A DNA stretch of 45,483 bases from contig CAUJIW010000074.1 of NCBI GenBank assembly GCA_963205175.1, positions 1-45,483 of the forward strand. Direction: 5' to 3'. How positions within the stretch are numbered: position 1 is the first letter of the stretch; the number at the start of each line of letters is the position of its first letter. This DNA comes from Pseudomonadota bacterium (GTDB lineage: Bacteria; Pseudomonadota; Alphaproteobacteria; Sphingomonadales; Sphingomonadaceae). The notes under the pieces are model-generated. The model did not search any database. It was not told where the DNA came from and saw only the letters and a program-made list of their open reading frames with translations. The position numbers were made by a program, and so were the translations under genes. Shown here in pieces: positions 8,382-19,019 of the stretch.

Positions 8382-9698
8382 TCAGAAAAAGGTGCGGATG
8401 CCGCCGGTGACATTATACGCCCCGTCGACCAGCAGCAGCAGCGGCCATTTGTCGAAGGTGGTGCAGGGGTGCGAGACGCCGAAGCCGACCAGATCGCCCA
8501 CGGCCAGCGACTGCTCCGGCGGCAGGGCGAGATAGGCGTGCTGGTCGTTGAGCGCGCGGACGCTGACTCCGGCCGGCAGGGGCTGGGGCGCGTCATGCAG
8601 GCCGGGGCGGAACCAGTGGATGGCGCGCGGCGGGTGGATATCGTGCGAGATGTCGCGCTTGCCCAGCGTGGCGATGGCCAGCCCCGGCTCGGGGCAGGAT
8701 TGCACCAGCGCCCACACCTCCAGCGCCGGACGCAGGGGGGCGGCCAGCGCGACCTCGCCCCGGGGGCGCTGCGGATCGGCCAGCGCCTGCTGGTAGAGGC
8801 CATGGTCGTGGGTGAGATAGCAGCCGCTGCGCAGGATGACCTGGGTCGGGAACGGCAGATCGGCGGCCAGCCGGTCCATCACCCGCTCGAAGAACGCCGA
8901 ACCGCCGGCGCTGAGCAGGATCGGCTCGTCGGGTGCAGTCCGCGACACCTCGGCGCGCAATGCCGCGATGCCTTCAGCCAGCGTGCGCATGTCGGCCAGC
9001 AGCGCGTCGATCCTGGCGGCGGCCGCGCTGTCGCCGGTGAGCGACAGAATGCCCTCGAAGGCCTCAACGCCGCGCAGGGCGATGCCGGGGGCAACCAGTG
9101 CCTGACGCGCGAGGTCGAGCGCCTGGGCGACCGAGCGCGCGCCGGTGCGGCCGCCGGCCAACCCCAGTTCCACCAGCACCTGCAGCGGGCGGGTGGTCGG
9201 ATGACGGGCGGTGGCCTCGACCAGGCGGGCCAGCGACGGCCCTGAATCGATCAGGCAGTAGAAATCGAAGTTTGGGTCGCGGGCGAGCTCCGCCAGCACG
9301 AAGTCGATGGTGGCGCGGTCGATCAGCTGGTTGGCGTAGAAAATCCGCGGCACGCCGACGCGGCGATAGGTCATCAGGTGGGCCGGCGTGGCGGCGGTGA
9401 TGCCCCAGGCCCCGTCCTGCAATTGCAACTCGAACAGCTGCGGCGCCATGGTCGTCTTGCCGTGCGGGCACAGCAGGGCGCCGCCCTCGGCGACGAAGCG
9501 GCGCATGACGTCGCTGTTATGCCGCAACGCCTCGGCATGCAGCACGGCGACCGGAAAGCCGGTGTCCTGACGCAGGATGTTCCAGCCCCGTGCGCCGAGG
9601 TCGGCGACCCGCAGCGGGGCCGCCAGCGGCGGCAGGCCCTTGGTGCCGGCGCCGACCGTGGAGTCGAGGATGGCGTCAAGCGCGAGAAGGGCGGTCAT
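8382..9698 (-). CDS. D-serine dehydratase / D-threonine aldolase-like PLP enzyme
   Basis: The 438-residue enzyme combines an alanine-racemase-type fold-III PLP barrel with a C-terminal D-serine-dehydratase-like domain. Lys81 in the CPHGKTTM segment is the predicted Schiff-base lysine. Near the C terminus His410-Pro-Cys412 matches the His-x-Cys zinc pair of eukaryotic-type D-serine dehydratase, so a PLP plus zinc enzyme acting on a D-amino or beta-hydroxy-D-amino acid is likely: deamination of D-serine or D-threonine, or retro-aldol cleavage. The start at 9698 is chosen because upstream codons to 9812 run through a long hairpin and give a non-homologous proline-rich tail. There is no signal peptide. 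It sits between a TonB receptor and an M81 peptidase on the same strand, as expected for an enzyme consuming D-residues released from imported peptides. Confidence 0.85.
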   Translation of the reverse strand: MTALLALDAILDSTVGAGTKGLPPLAAPLRVADLGARGWNILRQDTGFPVAVLHAEALRHNSDVMRRFVAEGGALLCPHGKTTMAPQLFELQLQDGAWGITAATPAHLMTYRRVGVPRIFYANQLIDRATIDFVLAELARDPNFDFYCLIDSGPSLARLVEATARHPTTRPLQVLVELGLAGGRTGARSVAQALDLARQALVAPGIALRGVEAFEGILSLTGDSAAAARIDALLADMRTLAEGIAALRAEVSRTAPDEPILLSAGGSAFFERVMDRLAADLPFPTQVILRSGCYLTHDHGLYQQALADPQRPRGEVALAAPLRPALEVWALVQSCPEPGLAIATLGKRDISHDIHPPRAIHWFRPGLHDAPQPLPAGVSVRALNDQHAYLALPPEQSLAVGDLVGFGVSHPCTTFDKWPLLLLVDGAYNVTGGIRTFF

Positions 9699-9758
9699 CG
9701 GGCTGTCCTGTGCTGTGCCGGCGGCAGCGCCGGCGGGGGGGCGGGTATTGGCGTGCAC

Positions 9759-9787
9759 GCCGGGAGCATGAGGGCCATGCTCCCGGC
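9759..9787 (-). terminator. Perfect 12-bp hairpin between receptor gene and D-serine-dehydratase-like gene
   Basis: GCCGGGAGCATG at 9759-9770 pairs perfectly with CATGCTCCCGGC at 9776-9787 around a 5-base loop. It lies 58 bases after the receptor stop and 60 bases before the next start on the minus strand. No T-run follows, so partial termination or 3'-end protection of the receptor mRNA is likelier than complete termination. Confidence 0.6.
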
Positions 9788-9845
9788 TGCCACGTTCCGG
9801 CCTTGCCGGCAATCCCGCATCGCGGCGGGTCGGCAGGGTGGCGGA

Positions 9846-12077
<2,232 letters not shown>

Positions 12078-12110
12078 GGTCTTTCCCCCCTATGTGCTGA
12101 TTCGTAGAAT

Positions 12111-12126
12111 ATGAATTTATGTTCAA
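12111..12126 (-). promoter_or_regulatory. Candidate operator, upstream of the TonB receptor
   Basis: Read toward the receptor the site is TTGAACATAAATTCAT, 13 of 16 identical to the palindrome at 15445-15460. It is close to the start codon (33 bases), where a bound repressor would block initiation or early elongation. The rest of the 295-base gap to the next gene holds the second site at 12305 and no coding signal. Confidence 0.45.
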
Positions 12127-12304
12127 TATCGGCCGGGTGTTGTCGGGTTCGGAGTGGTGGCCTGCATGGCGGCGTATGTCCTTGAATGTTCAGGCTGAGC
12201 TGCAACGACCCTGTGGCGGCGGCACGAGTCCGGCGCCTGGCCCTTCTGTTTCCAACGTTTCCCGTCCCCCGGGACGCACCGTGCGGCACGCCGGCATTGA
12301 TTAC

Positions 12305-12320
12305 TTGAAATTAAATTTAA
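12305..12320 (+). promoter_or_regulatory. Candidate operator and promoter, upstream of the crotonase gene
   Basis: TTGAAATTAAATTTAA matches 14 of 16 positions of the palindrome at 15445-15460. Its first six bases (TTGAAA) with TAGGGA 17 bases further on form a plausible -35/-10 pair, which would place the operator directly over the promoter. The crotonase start lies 52 bases downstream. Confidence 0.5.
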
Positions 12321-12372
12321 AATCAAATAGGGATCGTGACACGTTCAGTACAAAGCCAACGAGGTTGGAGCA

Positions 12373-13146
12373 TTGACCCTTTCGCCGGAAGTTCTCTCAT
12401 CGCGTCAGGGGCGGGTGAGCTGCATCGCCCTCAACCGGCCCGATTGCCTCAACGCCATCAACGAAGCGATGGTGATCGCCCTCGTGGCGGCGCTGCGCGC
12501 GGCGCAGGCCGATGCGGATACCGATGTCATCGTGCTGCATGGCCTGGGTCGCGCCTTCTGTGCCGGTGACGACCTCACCGCCCACGACGCGCCAACGGTG
12601 CCGGTCGACGAAGGGGTGATGCAGGCGCGCATCGACATCATGCAGCAGGTCAGCCGCGAAATCATGTTCGGCGACAAGCCGGTGATCGCCGCCGTCCATG
12701 GCTGGGCGGTCGGCGGCGGCCTGGAGTGGGTGATCAATTGCGACGCCGTGGTGTGGTCGCGCGAGGCGCGGGCGTTCTTCCCCGAAATCGGCTGGGGCAT
12801 GTTCGTCACCGGCGGCGTGACCGCGCTGCTGCCGCGACTGATCGGGCCGCAGCGGACCCTCAACTGGATGCTGACCGGCGAGAAGCTGTCGGCCGAGCTG
12901 CTGGAGACGGTCGGTCTGGTCACCCGGGTCGCCGAGCCGGGACGACATCTGGAGGAAGCAATGGCGCTGGCGGGCGAGATCGCCGCCAAGCCGGCCGGCG
13001 TGGTGCGGGCGCTCAAGCGCGCGGTCAACCTGCTGGACCGGGAACGCATCGAGAAGGCGATGGCGACCGAGACCGCCAGTCTGGCCGCCTGTCTGCTCGA
13101 TCCGGATGTGTCGGTGCGGGTGGCGGCGTTCAAGGGTGACGCCTGA
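12373..13146 (+). CDS. Enoyl-CoA hydratase/isomerase (crotonase family)
   Basis: The 257-residue crotonase-fold enzyme has the two oxyanion-hole segments (RAFCAGDDL, residues 60-68, and HGWAVGGGLEW, 109-119) and acidic residues at the usual catalytic places (Glu118 and Glu138 in PEIG). The start is a TTG at 12373 with GAGG 8 bases upstream; later starts would remove the first beta strand of the fold. It would hydrate or isomerise an acyl-CoA thioester in beta-oxidation of a side chain. It lies beneath a palindrome site and 83 bases before a secreted hydrolase gene, probably in one operon. Exact reaction within the superfamily cannot be fixed. Confidence 0.87.
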   Translation: MTLSPEVLSSRQGRVSCIALNRPDCLNAINEAMVIALVAALRAAQADADTDVIVLHGLGRAFCAGDDLTAHDAPTVPVDEGVMQARIDIMQQVSREIMFGDKPVIAAVHGWAVGGGLEWVINCDAVVWSREARAFFPEIGWGMFVTGGVTALLPRLIGPQRTLNWMLTGEKLSAELLETVGLVTRVAEPGRHLEEAMALAGEIAAKPAGVVRALKRAVNLLDRERIEKAMATETASLAACLLDPDVSVRVAAFKGDA

Positions 13147-13229
13147 GGCCCGGAAAAGGGGTGCCCGATAGGCCGGGCGTTACGATAACAGGTGAGTCGC
13201 CGTGCGCGGCGGCAGGGGGAGACGACAGG

Positions 13230-14573
13230 ATGATGCGGCCATTGACGGTTTGTGCGGTGCTGCTGGCGCTGACGGCGGGTGTCGCCAACGCCGCGCCGGT
13301 CGATACCGGGGCGGCGGCCAGCCTTGACGCGGTGATGCAGGCGCTGCCGCTGGTGGCGGCGGACCCGGCGCGGCCGGAGGCGGTCCATAATGCCGTGGCG
13401 GTGGTGGAGGATCGCGCCGGCGCGCTGCTGTTCGGCCGTGGCGTCGGCCCGGCCCGTGACGGCCAGCCGGCGCTCATCACGCCGGACGATCAGTTCCCGA
13501 TCGCCAGCGTGACCAAGACGATGACCGCCACCATCATCCTGCAGCTGGCGGAGGAGGGCGCGTTCGGCGCCACCGGCCTCGACACCACCCTGGGGTCGCT
13601 CGGCGTGCTGCCGCCCGAGGTGCTGGCCCGCCTGCTGATCCATCAGGGGCGCGCCTATGGCGCCGGCCTGACGCTACGCCAGTTGCTGGCGCACCGGGCC
13701 GGGCTGCGCGACGTGTTCATGGACGATGCCCGCGAGACGTCGGACGCCCGCCATGGCGAGGCGGCGCCAGATTCGCTGGGCGGCGTGCTGCTGGCGGGAC
13801 TGGGGGCGCATCGGCAGTGTCTGGCGACACCCGGCTGCGACGTCGCCAAACTGGTGACCGGGCGCACCTGGCGGCCGTGGGATGCCCGCCGGCCGACGGA
13901 CCCGCAGGCCGGCGTGCTCAACTTCTTCCTCAACTACAAGGGCGGCGCCACCAACGCGCTGTTCGCGCCCGGCGCGGGCTACCACTACAGCGACACCGGC
14001 TACATCATCCTCGGCCTGGTGATCGAGAAGGTCACGGGCGGGACGCTGCATCAGGCCTATCGCGCCCGGCTGTTCGATCCGCTGGGGATGGGCCACAGCT
14101 ATCTCGACTATGCGGTCGCGCCGGCGGCGGCGGCCTACACCAGCCGCGAGGCCGATTTCTATATCGGCGACTTCGCCGGACGCACCGGCAAGTTCAACAT
14201 TTCCTTCGACTGGGCCGGCGGCGGCGTGGTGTCGACGGCGAGCGAGCTCAACCGCTTCATCCGCGCCCTGGGCGAGGGGCGGCTGTTCCGCAAGCCGGAA
14301 ACGCTGGCGCTGATGCTGACACCGCATCTGCGCGAAGAGCGCAACGGCCTGATCGTCGAGCGCGGCCTGGGTGTTGCCCGCCTGACCACCGCCGACGGCA
14401 TTTCCTGCTATGGCCACACCGGCTTCTGGGGGGCGATCATGCTGTATGAGCCGTCGACCGGCATCAGTCTCGCCGGCACGCTCAATCAGGTCGGCCATAA
14501 TCCGGCCGGCTGGGCGATCGAGTTGATGCGCGCGGCCCGCGCCCAGCGCCCGCCGGCGAGTGCGGGGCAATAA
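13230..14573 (+). CDS. Secreted beta-lactamase-fold serine hydrolase (second copy)
   Basis: The 447-residue exported hydrolase has the beta-lactamase/D-Ala-D-Ala peptidase fold. The start at 13230 has GGGGGAG upstream and gives a signal peptide ending ANA. Catalytic motifs are complete: Ser93-Val-Thr-Lys96, Tyr253-Ser-Asp255 and His396-Thr-Gly398. It differs clearly from the hydrolase at 5288-6754: an insertion between the SxxK and YxD motifs (about residues 165-235) contains two cysteines (197 and 203) that could form a disulfide in the periplasm. Relatives include D-aminopeptidases, esterases and MlrB-type peptidases. Its stop is 8 bases from the convergent TetR gene. Confidence 0.87.
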   Translation: MMRPLTVCAVLLALTAGVANAAPVDTGAAASLDAVMQALPLVAADPARPEAVHNAVAVVEDRAGALLFGRGVGPARDGQPALITPDDQFPIASVTKTMTATIILQLAEEGAFGATGLDTTLGSLGVLPPEVLARLLIHQGRAYGAGLTLRQLLAHRAGLRDVFMDDARETSDARHGEAAPDSLGGVLLAGLGAHRQCLATPGCDVAKLVTGRTWRPWDARRPTDPQAGVLNFFLNYKGGATNALFAPGAGYHYSDTGYIILGLVIEKVTGGTLHQAYRARLFDPLGMGHSYLDYAVAPAAAAYTSREADFYIGDFAGRTGKFNISFDWAGGGVVSTASELNRFIRALGEGRLFRKPETLALMLTPHLREERNGLIVERGLGVARLTTADGISCYGHTGFWGAIMLYEPSTGISLAGTLNQVGHNPAGWAIELMRAARAQRPPASAGQ

Positions 14574-14581
14574 GGGGGGAC

Positions 14582-15361
14582 TCAGGCCGCTGGTACCTCG
14601 CCCAGACGCAGGCTGGCAAAGCCTTCATAGCCGCGCAGATGCTCGGCCGGCGGGTTGGTGAGATAGACCGTGCGGTACCACAGGATGGCCAGGAAGTGCG
14701 CCACGTCGTCGGGCGCGCTGAACACCTTGACCAGGTTGGGGTTGCGGTCGACGTACAGCTCGAACAGGAAGTTGTCGACCATGCCGCCCAGCGCGTAGGC
14801 GATCATCAGGCGCTGCTCGTCGCCGAGCGACACGCCGGGGCAGCGGCGTGCGATGTCCTTGGCGATGCGGATGCTCCAGTCGGCGCTGACGCGCCGGTAG
14901 AGTTCGGAAAACTCCGCTTCTTCTTCGTCGAAATGCAGCAGGCAGCGCATCAGGCCGGGCGTGCGGGAATAGGCGGTGACCATGACCTTGTTGGCGCGCA
15001 GGATCGACTCGAAGGCGTCGCCGGACGATGGCCCGCCGCCGGCGTCCTGGATGCGCCAGCTCTCCAGCAGCTCGGAGAGGATTTCGTGGGTGAGGTCGGC
15101 CTTGCCGGAGAAATAATGGTAGAGCAGGCTGACGTTGACGCCGGCCTCCGCCGCGATGTCGGACAGCCGCATGGCCCGATAGCCGATGCGTTCCAGCACG
15201 CGCACGGCGGCCTCCTTGAGGCGGTCGCGCGTCTGGTTGCCGCGCTGCGTCTGCGGTGCCGCCGGCTTCTTGCTCACCGCGTTGCGCCGCTCCTTGCGGC
15301 CCACGGGGGCGACGGCCGGACGGGCACTGACCTGTTTCTTTTTCGTTGTCATTGTCTTCAT
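14582..15361 (-). CDS. TetR/AcrR family transcriptional regulator
   Basis: The roughly 259-residue regulator has a long basic N-terminal extension (Lys/Arg/Ala/Pro rich, about 45 residues) before a TetR helix-turn-helix (segment LSDIAAEAGVNVSLLYHYFSGK) and an all-helical ligand-binding domain. Starts at 15361 or 15352 are both possible; further upstream the frame runs through the palindrome and has no good start. It is transcribed away from maoC, and a perfect 16-bp palindrome lies 83 bases upstream (15445-15460), the classic arrangement for an autoregulated TetR repressor. Variants of this site precede four other transcription units, so this is the best candidate for the regulon's repressor, with an acyl-CoA or peptide-derived effector possible. 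Confidence 0.88.
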   Translation of the reverse strand: MKTMTTKKKQVSARPAVAPVGRKERRNAVSKKPAAPQTQRGNQTRDRLKEAAVRVLERIGYRAMRLSDIAAEAGVNVSLLYHYFSGKADLTHEILSELLESWRIQDAGGGPSSGDAFESILRANKVMVTAYSRTPGLMRCLLHFDEEEAEFSELYRRVSADWSIRIAKDIARRCPGVSLGDEQRLMIAYALGGMVDNFLFELYVDRNPNLVKVFSAPDDVAHFLAILWYRTVYLTNPPAEHLRGYEGFASLRLGEVPAA

Positions 15362-15444
15362 TGAACAATTGGGGTGTCGGGATGATAGCGGAAGTTGAAG
15401 GTAAAACCAATTTCGAATTGCGCCCTGCGCATCGGGAATACAAC

Positions 15445-15460
15445 TTGAATTTAAATTCAA
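15445..15460. promoter_or_regulatory. Perfect 16-bp palindrome, likely TetR operator
   Basis: TTGAATTTAAATTCAA is its own reverse complement across all 16 bases. It lies in the divergent gap between the TetR gene (83 bases away) and the maoC operon (102 bases away). Each half begins with TTGAAT, which resembles a -35 hexamer in both directions. Four related sites with 13-14 of 16 matches occur at 8322, 12111, 12305 and 21735. Confidence 0.7.
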
Positions 15461-15562
15461 TCATGGTAGAGGTGCGGAACCGGGCAGGGGGTTCCTGCCG
15501 TTGACGGCTGGGCGCCGCTCAGGCGCCTGTTGCCGACGTGTATCGGAAAATGGGTGGGCCGC

Positions 15563-16045
15563 GTGACACAGACGGAATATGATGTTGAGACTCTGGCCTC
15601 GCTGGTGGGACAGGAGATTCTGGTCAGTGACTGGATCTCGATCTCGCAGGAGGAGATCAACGATTTCGGTCGGGTGACGCGCGATCCTGATCCCATGCAC
15701 ATCGACCCGGATTATGCCCGCGAGCACAGTCCGTTCGGCCAGACTATCCTGTTCGGTTTCCAGACCCTGTCGATGCTGAGCAACCTGTGCTCGCCGGTGC
15801 GCTACCGCCATGGCGGCGGCGTGATCGGCTATGATCTGAATTATGGCCTCAATCGCGTCCGTTTCATCTCGCCGGTGCCGGTCAACGCCCGGTTTCGCAA
15901 CCGCATGTCGCTGAAAAGCGTCGAGCGCCGCGAGGATGGCAGCTATCTCATCACCTCCGAAAACGTCATCGAGATCGAGGGGCAGGAGCGTCCGGCGTTG
16001 ATCGCTGAGTGGATCGGCCTGGTGTCGCGGGAAGACGCGCAATGA
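15563..16045 (+). CDS. MaoC-like (R)-hydratase / dehydratase
   Basis: The 160-residue single hot-dog-fold protein has the hydratase-2 signature DPDPMHIDPDYA followed by FGQTILFGFQTLSM, with Asp41 and His46 in the D-x4-H catalytic spacing of PhaJ/MaoC enzymes. It would add or remove water across the 2,3-bond of an acyl-CoA. The chosen GTG start at 15563 matches where the family usually begins; a TTG at 15530 would add 11 residues. The stop overlaps the next start (ATGA at 16042-16045), coupling it to the acyl-CoA synthetase that could supply its substrate. Confidence 0.85.
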   Translation: MTQTEYDVETLASLVGQEILVSDWISISQEEINDFGRVTRDPDPMHIDPDYAREHSPFGQTILFGFQTLSMLSNLCSPVRYRHGGGVIGYDLNYGLNRVRFISPVPVNARFRNRMSLKSVERREDGSYLITSENVIEIEGQERPALIAEWIGLVSREDAQ

Positions 16046-17661
16046 ACCTGATCGGCGGCCGTGCTCTGGTGGACACCATCGAGCGCCTTCCCGATGCGGT
16101 GGCGGCCCATGCCCGCGCGGTGCCCGCGCGTGAAGCGCTGGTGTTCGGCGACGCGCGGCTGAGCTATGCCGACCTCGACCGCACGGTCGACCGCTATGCC
16201 TGTGCGCTGCTCGCCGCCGGCCTGCAGGCCGGCGACCGGGTGGCGATGATCGTGACACCGCGGCCGGAATTCCTGCTGATGCTGCTGGGCGCCATGCGCG
16301 CCGGCGTGGTGTGGGTGGGGGTCAACCCGAAATACAAGCGCGAGGAGATGCGCCACGTGCTGGGCGATTGCCAGCCCCGGCTGCTGGTCTCCATCGTGCA
16401 GGATCCAGCCGGCCGCCGCTACGACGCGGATCTGGTCCAGCTCGCCGCCGATGTGGATTCCATCGCCACGGTGGTGACCATCGACGGCGCGGTGCCGGGC
16501 TGCGGCATGACGCTGGCGGCGTTCCTGGCCGCTGGCGATGCCAGCGCGGCGAGCCTTGCCGACCAGCTCAACCAGGGCCGGCGGCGCGACCCGGTGAGCA
16601 TCGTCTATACCTCCGGCTCCACCGGCAAGCCCAAGGGCGCGGTGCTGTCGCACGACAGCTTTTTCCATTCCTACAAGGCGCTGTCGGAATCATTCATCGG
16701 CCATGAGCATCTGCGCGCCGGACACCGGGTGATCTGCAACCTGCCGACCAATCATGTCGGCTGCCAGTCGGACCTGTGCGGCAACAGCCTCATTGATGGT
16801 GGCACGATCGTGTTCATGGAAACCTTCGACCCGGCTGGTATTCTCGACATGGTGGAGCGGGAGCGCATCACCATGCTGGGCGGCTTGCCGCTGATGCATC
16901 AGGCGGTGTTCGACCAGCCGGACCTTGAGGCGCATGATCTCTCCAGCGTGCAGGTCGTTGCCTGGGGTGGCGCGCCGATGCCGGCGGCGCTGCTGAAACG
17001 GCTGTACGCGCGCGGCTATTTCTTCGCCCTGCATTACGGCCTGACCGAGGGCGGCTCCATCAACAGCGTCAGCCCGCCGGACGCCGACTTCACCACGCTG
17101 ACGGAGACCATCGGCCGGCCCGACCACGACAACGAATATCGCGTGGTCGACGCCGACGGCAAGGTGGTGGCCGATCACGGTATCGGTGAGGTGCAGATCC
17201 GTGGCCCCGGCGTCACGCTGGGCTATTTCAACAATCCCGAGGCGACTGCCGCGGCGTTCACCGCCGACGGCTGGTTCCGCACCGGTGACCAGGTGATGTG
17301 CCTGCCGGGCGGATACTGGCGTTTTGTCGGTCGTATCGTCGAGATGTTCAAGTCGGGGGGCTACAACGTCTATCCGCGCGAGGTCGAGCTGGCGCTGGAG
17401 GCGCATCCCGATGTCGCCGCCGTCGCTGTGATCGGTGTTCCTGACCCGCGCTACGATGAGGTTGGCTGGGCCTTTGTCCTGCCCCGCGTCGGCGCGCGGC
17501 TGGAGGAAGAGCAATTGCGGCAGTACGCCAGCGCGCATCTGGCCAACTACAAGGTGCCCAAGCGGTTCCTGATCCGCGCCGAGCTGCCGTTGCTGCCGGT
17601 CGGCAAGGTCGACAAGCCGGCGCTGCGTCAGGAAGCCAGACGACTGAGTGGTGCCGCGTGA
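16042..17661 (+). CDS. Acyl-CoA synthetase (AMP-forming, ANL superfamily)
   Basis: The 539-residue ligase activates a carboxylic acid as acyl-AMP and then acyl-CoA. The P-loop VYTSGSTGKPKG (about 188-199), the HYGLTEGG motif, the WFRTGD motif, the hinge region around GRIVEMFKSGG, and the C-terminal catalytic lysine (Lys522 in PVGKVDKPAL) are all present. Length is normal for fatty or aromatic acyl-CoA ligases. It overlaps maoC upstream by ATGA and the MFS gene downstream by GTGA. The substrate acid is unknown; an N-terminal acid or side chain freed from a peptide is one possibility given the peptidase neighbours. Confidence 0.92.
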   Translation: MNLIGGRALVDTIERLPDAVAAHARAVPAREALVFGDARLSYADLDRTVDRYACALLAAGLQAGDRVAMIVTPRPEFLLMLLGAMRAGVVWVGVNPKYKREEMRHVLGDCQPRLLVSIVQDPAGRRYDADLVQLAADVDSIATVVTIDGAVPGCGMTLAAFLAAGDASAASLADQLNQGRRRDPVSIVYTSGSTGKPKGAVLSHDSFFHSYKALSESFIGHEHLRAGHRVICNLPTNHVGCQSDLCGNSLIDGGTIVFMETFDPAGILDMVERERITMLGGLPLMHQAVFDQPDLEAHDLSSVQVVAWGGAPMPAALLKRLYARGYFFALHYGLTEGGSINSVSPPDADFTTLTETIGRPDHDNEYRVVDADGKVVADHGIGEVQIRGPGVTLGYFNNPEATAAAFTADGWFRTGDQVMCLPGGYWRFVGRIVEMFKSGGYNVYPREVELALEAHPDVAAVAVIGVPDPRYDEVGWAFVLPRVGARLEEEQLRQYASAHLANYKVPKRFLIRAELPLLPVGKVDKPALRQEARRLSGAA

Positions 17662-19019
17662 CGCCTGCTGGCGAAAGCGCGGGCGCGTCGCCGGCCGGCG
17701 CCTTGCCGCTGCGGACCATGATCGGCTTCGGTATCGGTTCGCTGGGCACCGGCGTGTTCTCCACCGTGCCCAGCATCCTGCTGCTCTACTTCATGACCAG
17801 CGTGCTGGCGGTGCCGGCGGGGCTGGCGGCGCTCACGGTGTTTCTGCCGAAATTCTGGGATGTGTTGATCGACCCGGGCATCGGCATGGTGTCGGACCGT
17901 ACCCGCAGTCGCTGGGGCCGGCGGCGGCCGTACATGCTGGCTGGCGCCATCGGCATGGCGATCCTGTTCGTCCTGCTGTTCTCGGTGCCGGATCTCGACA
18001 GCGTGTTCGCGCGCTTCCTCTATGTCACCGTCGTCTACATGCTGTGCGCCACCGCTTACGCGGTGTTCTCGGTGCCCTATATCGCGATGCCGGCCGAGAT
18101 TTCGCGCGATCCCAACGAGCGCACGACGCTGATGTCGTTTCGCATGGGGTTCGCCATGGTCGGCATCCTGCTGGGCGGGGCGGGCGCGCCGCTGCTGGTG
18201 GAACTGGCCGGCGGCGGTCGGCCGGGTTACGCGGTGATGGCGCTGGTGATCGGGGTCGCCTGCGGGGCGGCGATGCTGGTGCCGGTGGTGGCGACGCGGC
18301 GCCTGCGCACCAGTCCGCCGGTGACCTCAGAGCTGGGGTTCTTCGCCGGGTTGCGTCAGGCGGCGACCTGCCGGCCGTTCGTGCTGCTGATCGTGACCTA
18401 TCTGATCCAGCTCTCCGGCCTTGGCTGCTTCTCCGGTGCTCTGCCCTATTACGCCGTGCACATCCGCCAGGGCAGCGGCGTGACCGTCACCTTGTTGTTT
18501 GTCGCCCTCAATCTGACGGCAATCGCGGCGATGCCGCTGTGGACCTTGGTGTCTCGCCGGATCGGCAAGGGGCGGGCCTACCTGCTGTCGAGCGTGATGA
18601 TGGCCGGTGCCATGGCCGCCTTGTGGCTGTGCGACGGCGCGGCGAGCGAGGCGCGACTGTACGGCCAGATCGGCCTGATGGGGCTGGCCTTCGCCGGCCA
18701 GCAGCTGTTCCCCTTCGCGTTGCTGCCCGATGTGCTGGACGCCGATGCCCGCCAGTCCGGTGTGCCGCGTCAGGGCATGTTCACCGGCTTGTGGACTGCC
18801 GGCGAGAAGCTCGGCCTGGCGCTGGGCGGGCTGTTCACCGGTGGTATTCTGTCGGTCACCGGCTTCATTGCCTCCAGTGATGCCGCCGTTGTCCAGCCGG
18901 CCTCGGCGCTCGCGGGCGTGCAGGTGGCCTTCGCCGTGCTGCCGGCGGTGCTGGTGCTGGTCAGTCTGTGGCCGTTGCTGGTGTTTCATCGCCACGTCAC
19001 GAACGGGGAGTCGTACTGA
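17658..19019 (+). CDS. MFS transporter of the GPH (MelB-like) cation symporter type
   Basis: The 453-residue inner-membrane carrier has about twelve hydrophobic helices. The loop motif around FWDVLIDPGIGMVSDRTRSR and the following WGRRRPY is typical of glycoside-pentoside-hexuronide:cation symporters. The start is a GTG inside a GTGA overlap with the ligase gene, and the end overlaps the D-aminopeptidase start (TGATG at 19017-19021). GPH carriers are classically sugar symporters, so its place between an acyl-CoA ligase and a D-peptidase is unexpected; the likely cargo is the small peptide or acid handled by this operon. Confidence 0.88.
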   Translation: MTPAGESAGASPAGALPLRTMIGFGIGSLGTGVFSTVPSILLLYFMTSVLAVPAGLAALTVFLPKFWDVLIDPGIGMVSDRTRSRWGRRRPYMLAGAIGMAILFVLLFSVPDLDSVFARFLYVTVVYMLCATAYAVFSVPYIAMPAEISRDPNERTTLMSFRMGFAMVGILLGGAGAPLLVELAGGGRPGYAVMALVIGVACGAAMLVPVVATRRLRTSPPVTSELGFFAGLRQAATCRPFVLLIVTYLIQLSGLGCFSGALPYYAVHIRQGSGVTVTLLFVALNLTAIAAMPLWTLVSRRIGKGRAYLLSSVMMAGAMAALWLCDGAASEARLYGQIGLMGLAFAGQQLFPFALLPDVLDADARQSGVPRQGMFTGLWTAGEKLGLALGGLFTGGILSVTGFIASSDAAVVQPASALAGVQVAFAVLPAVLVLVSLWPLLVFHRHVTNGESY

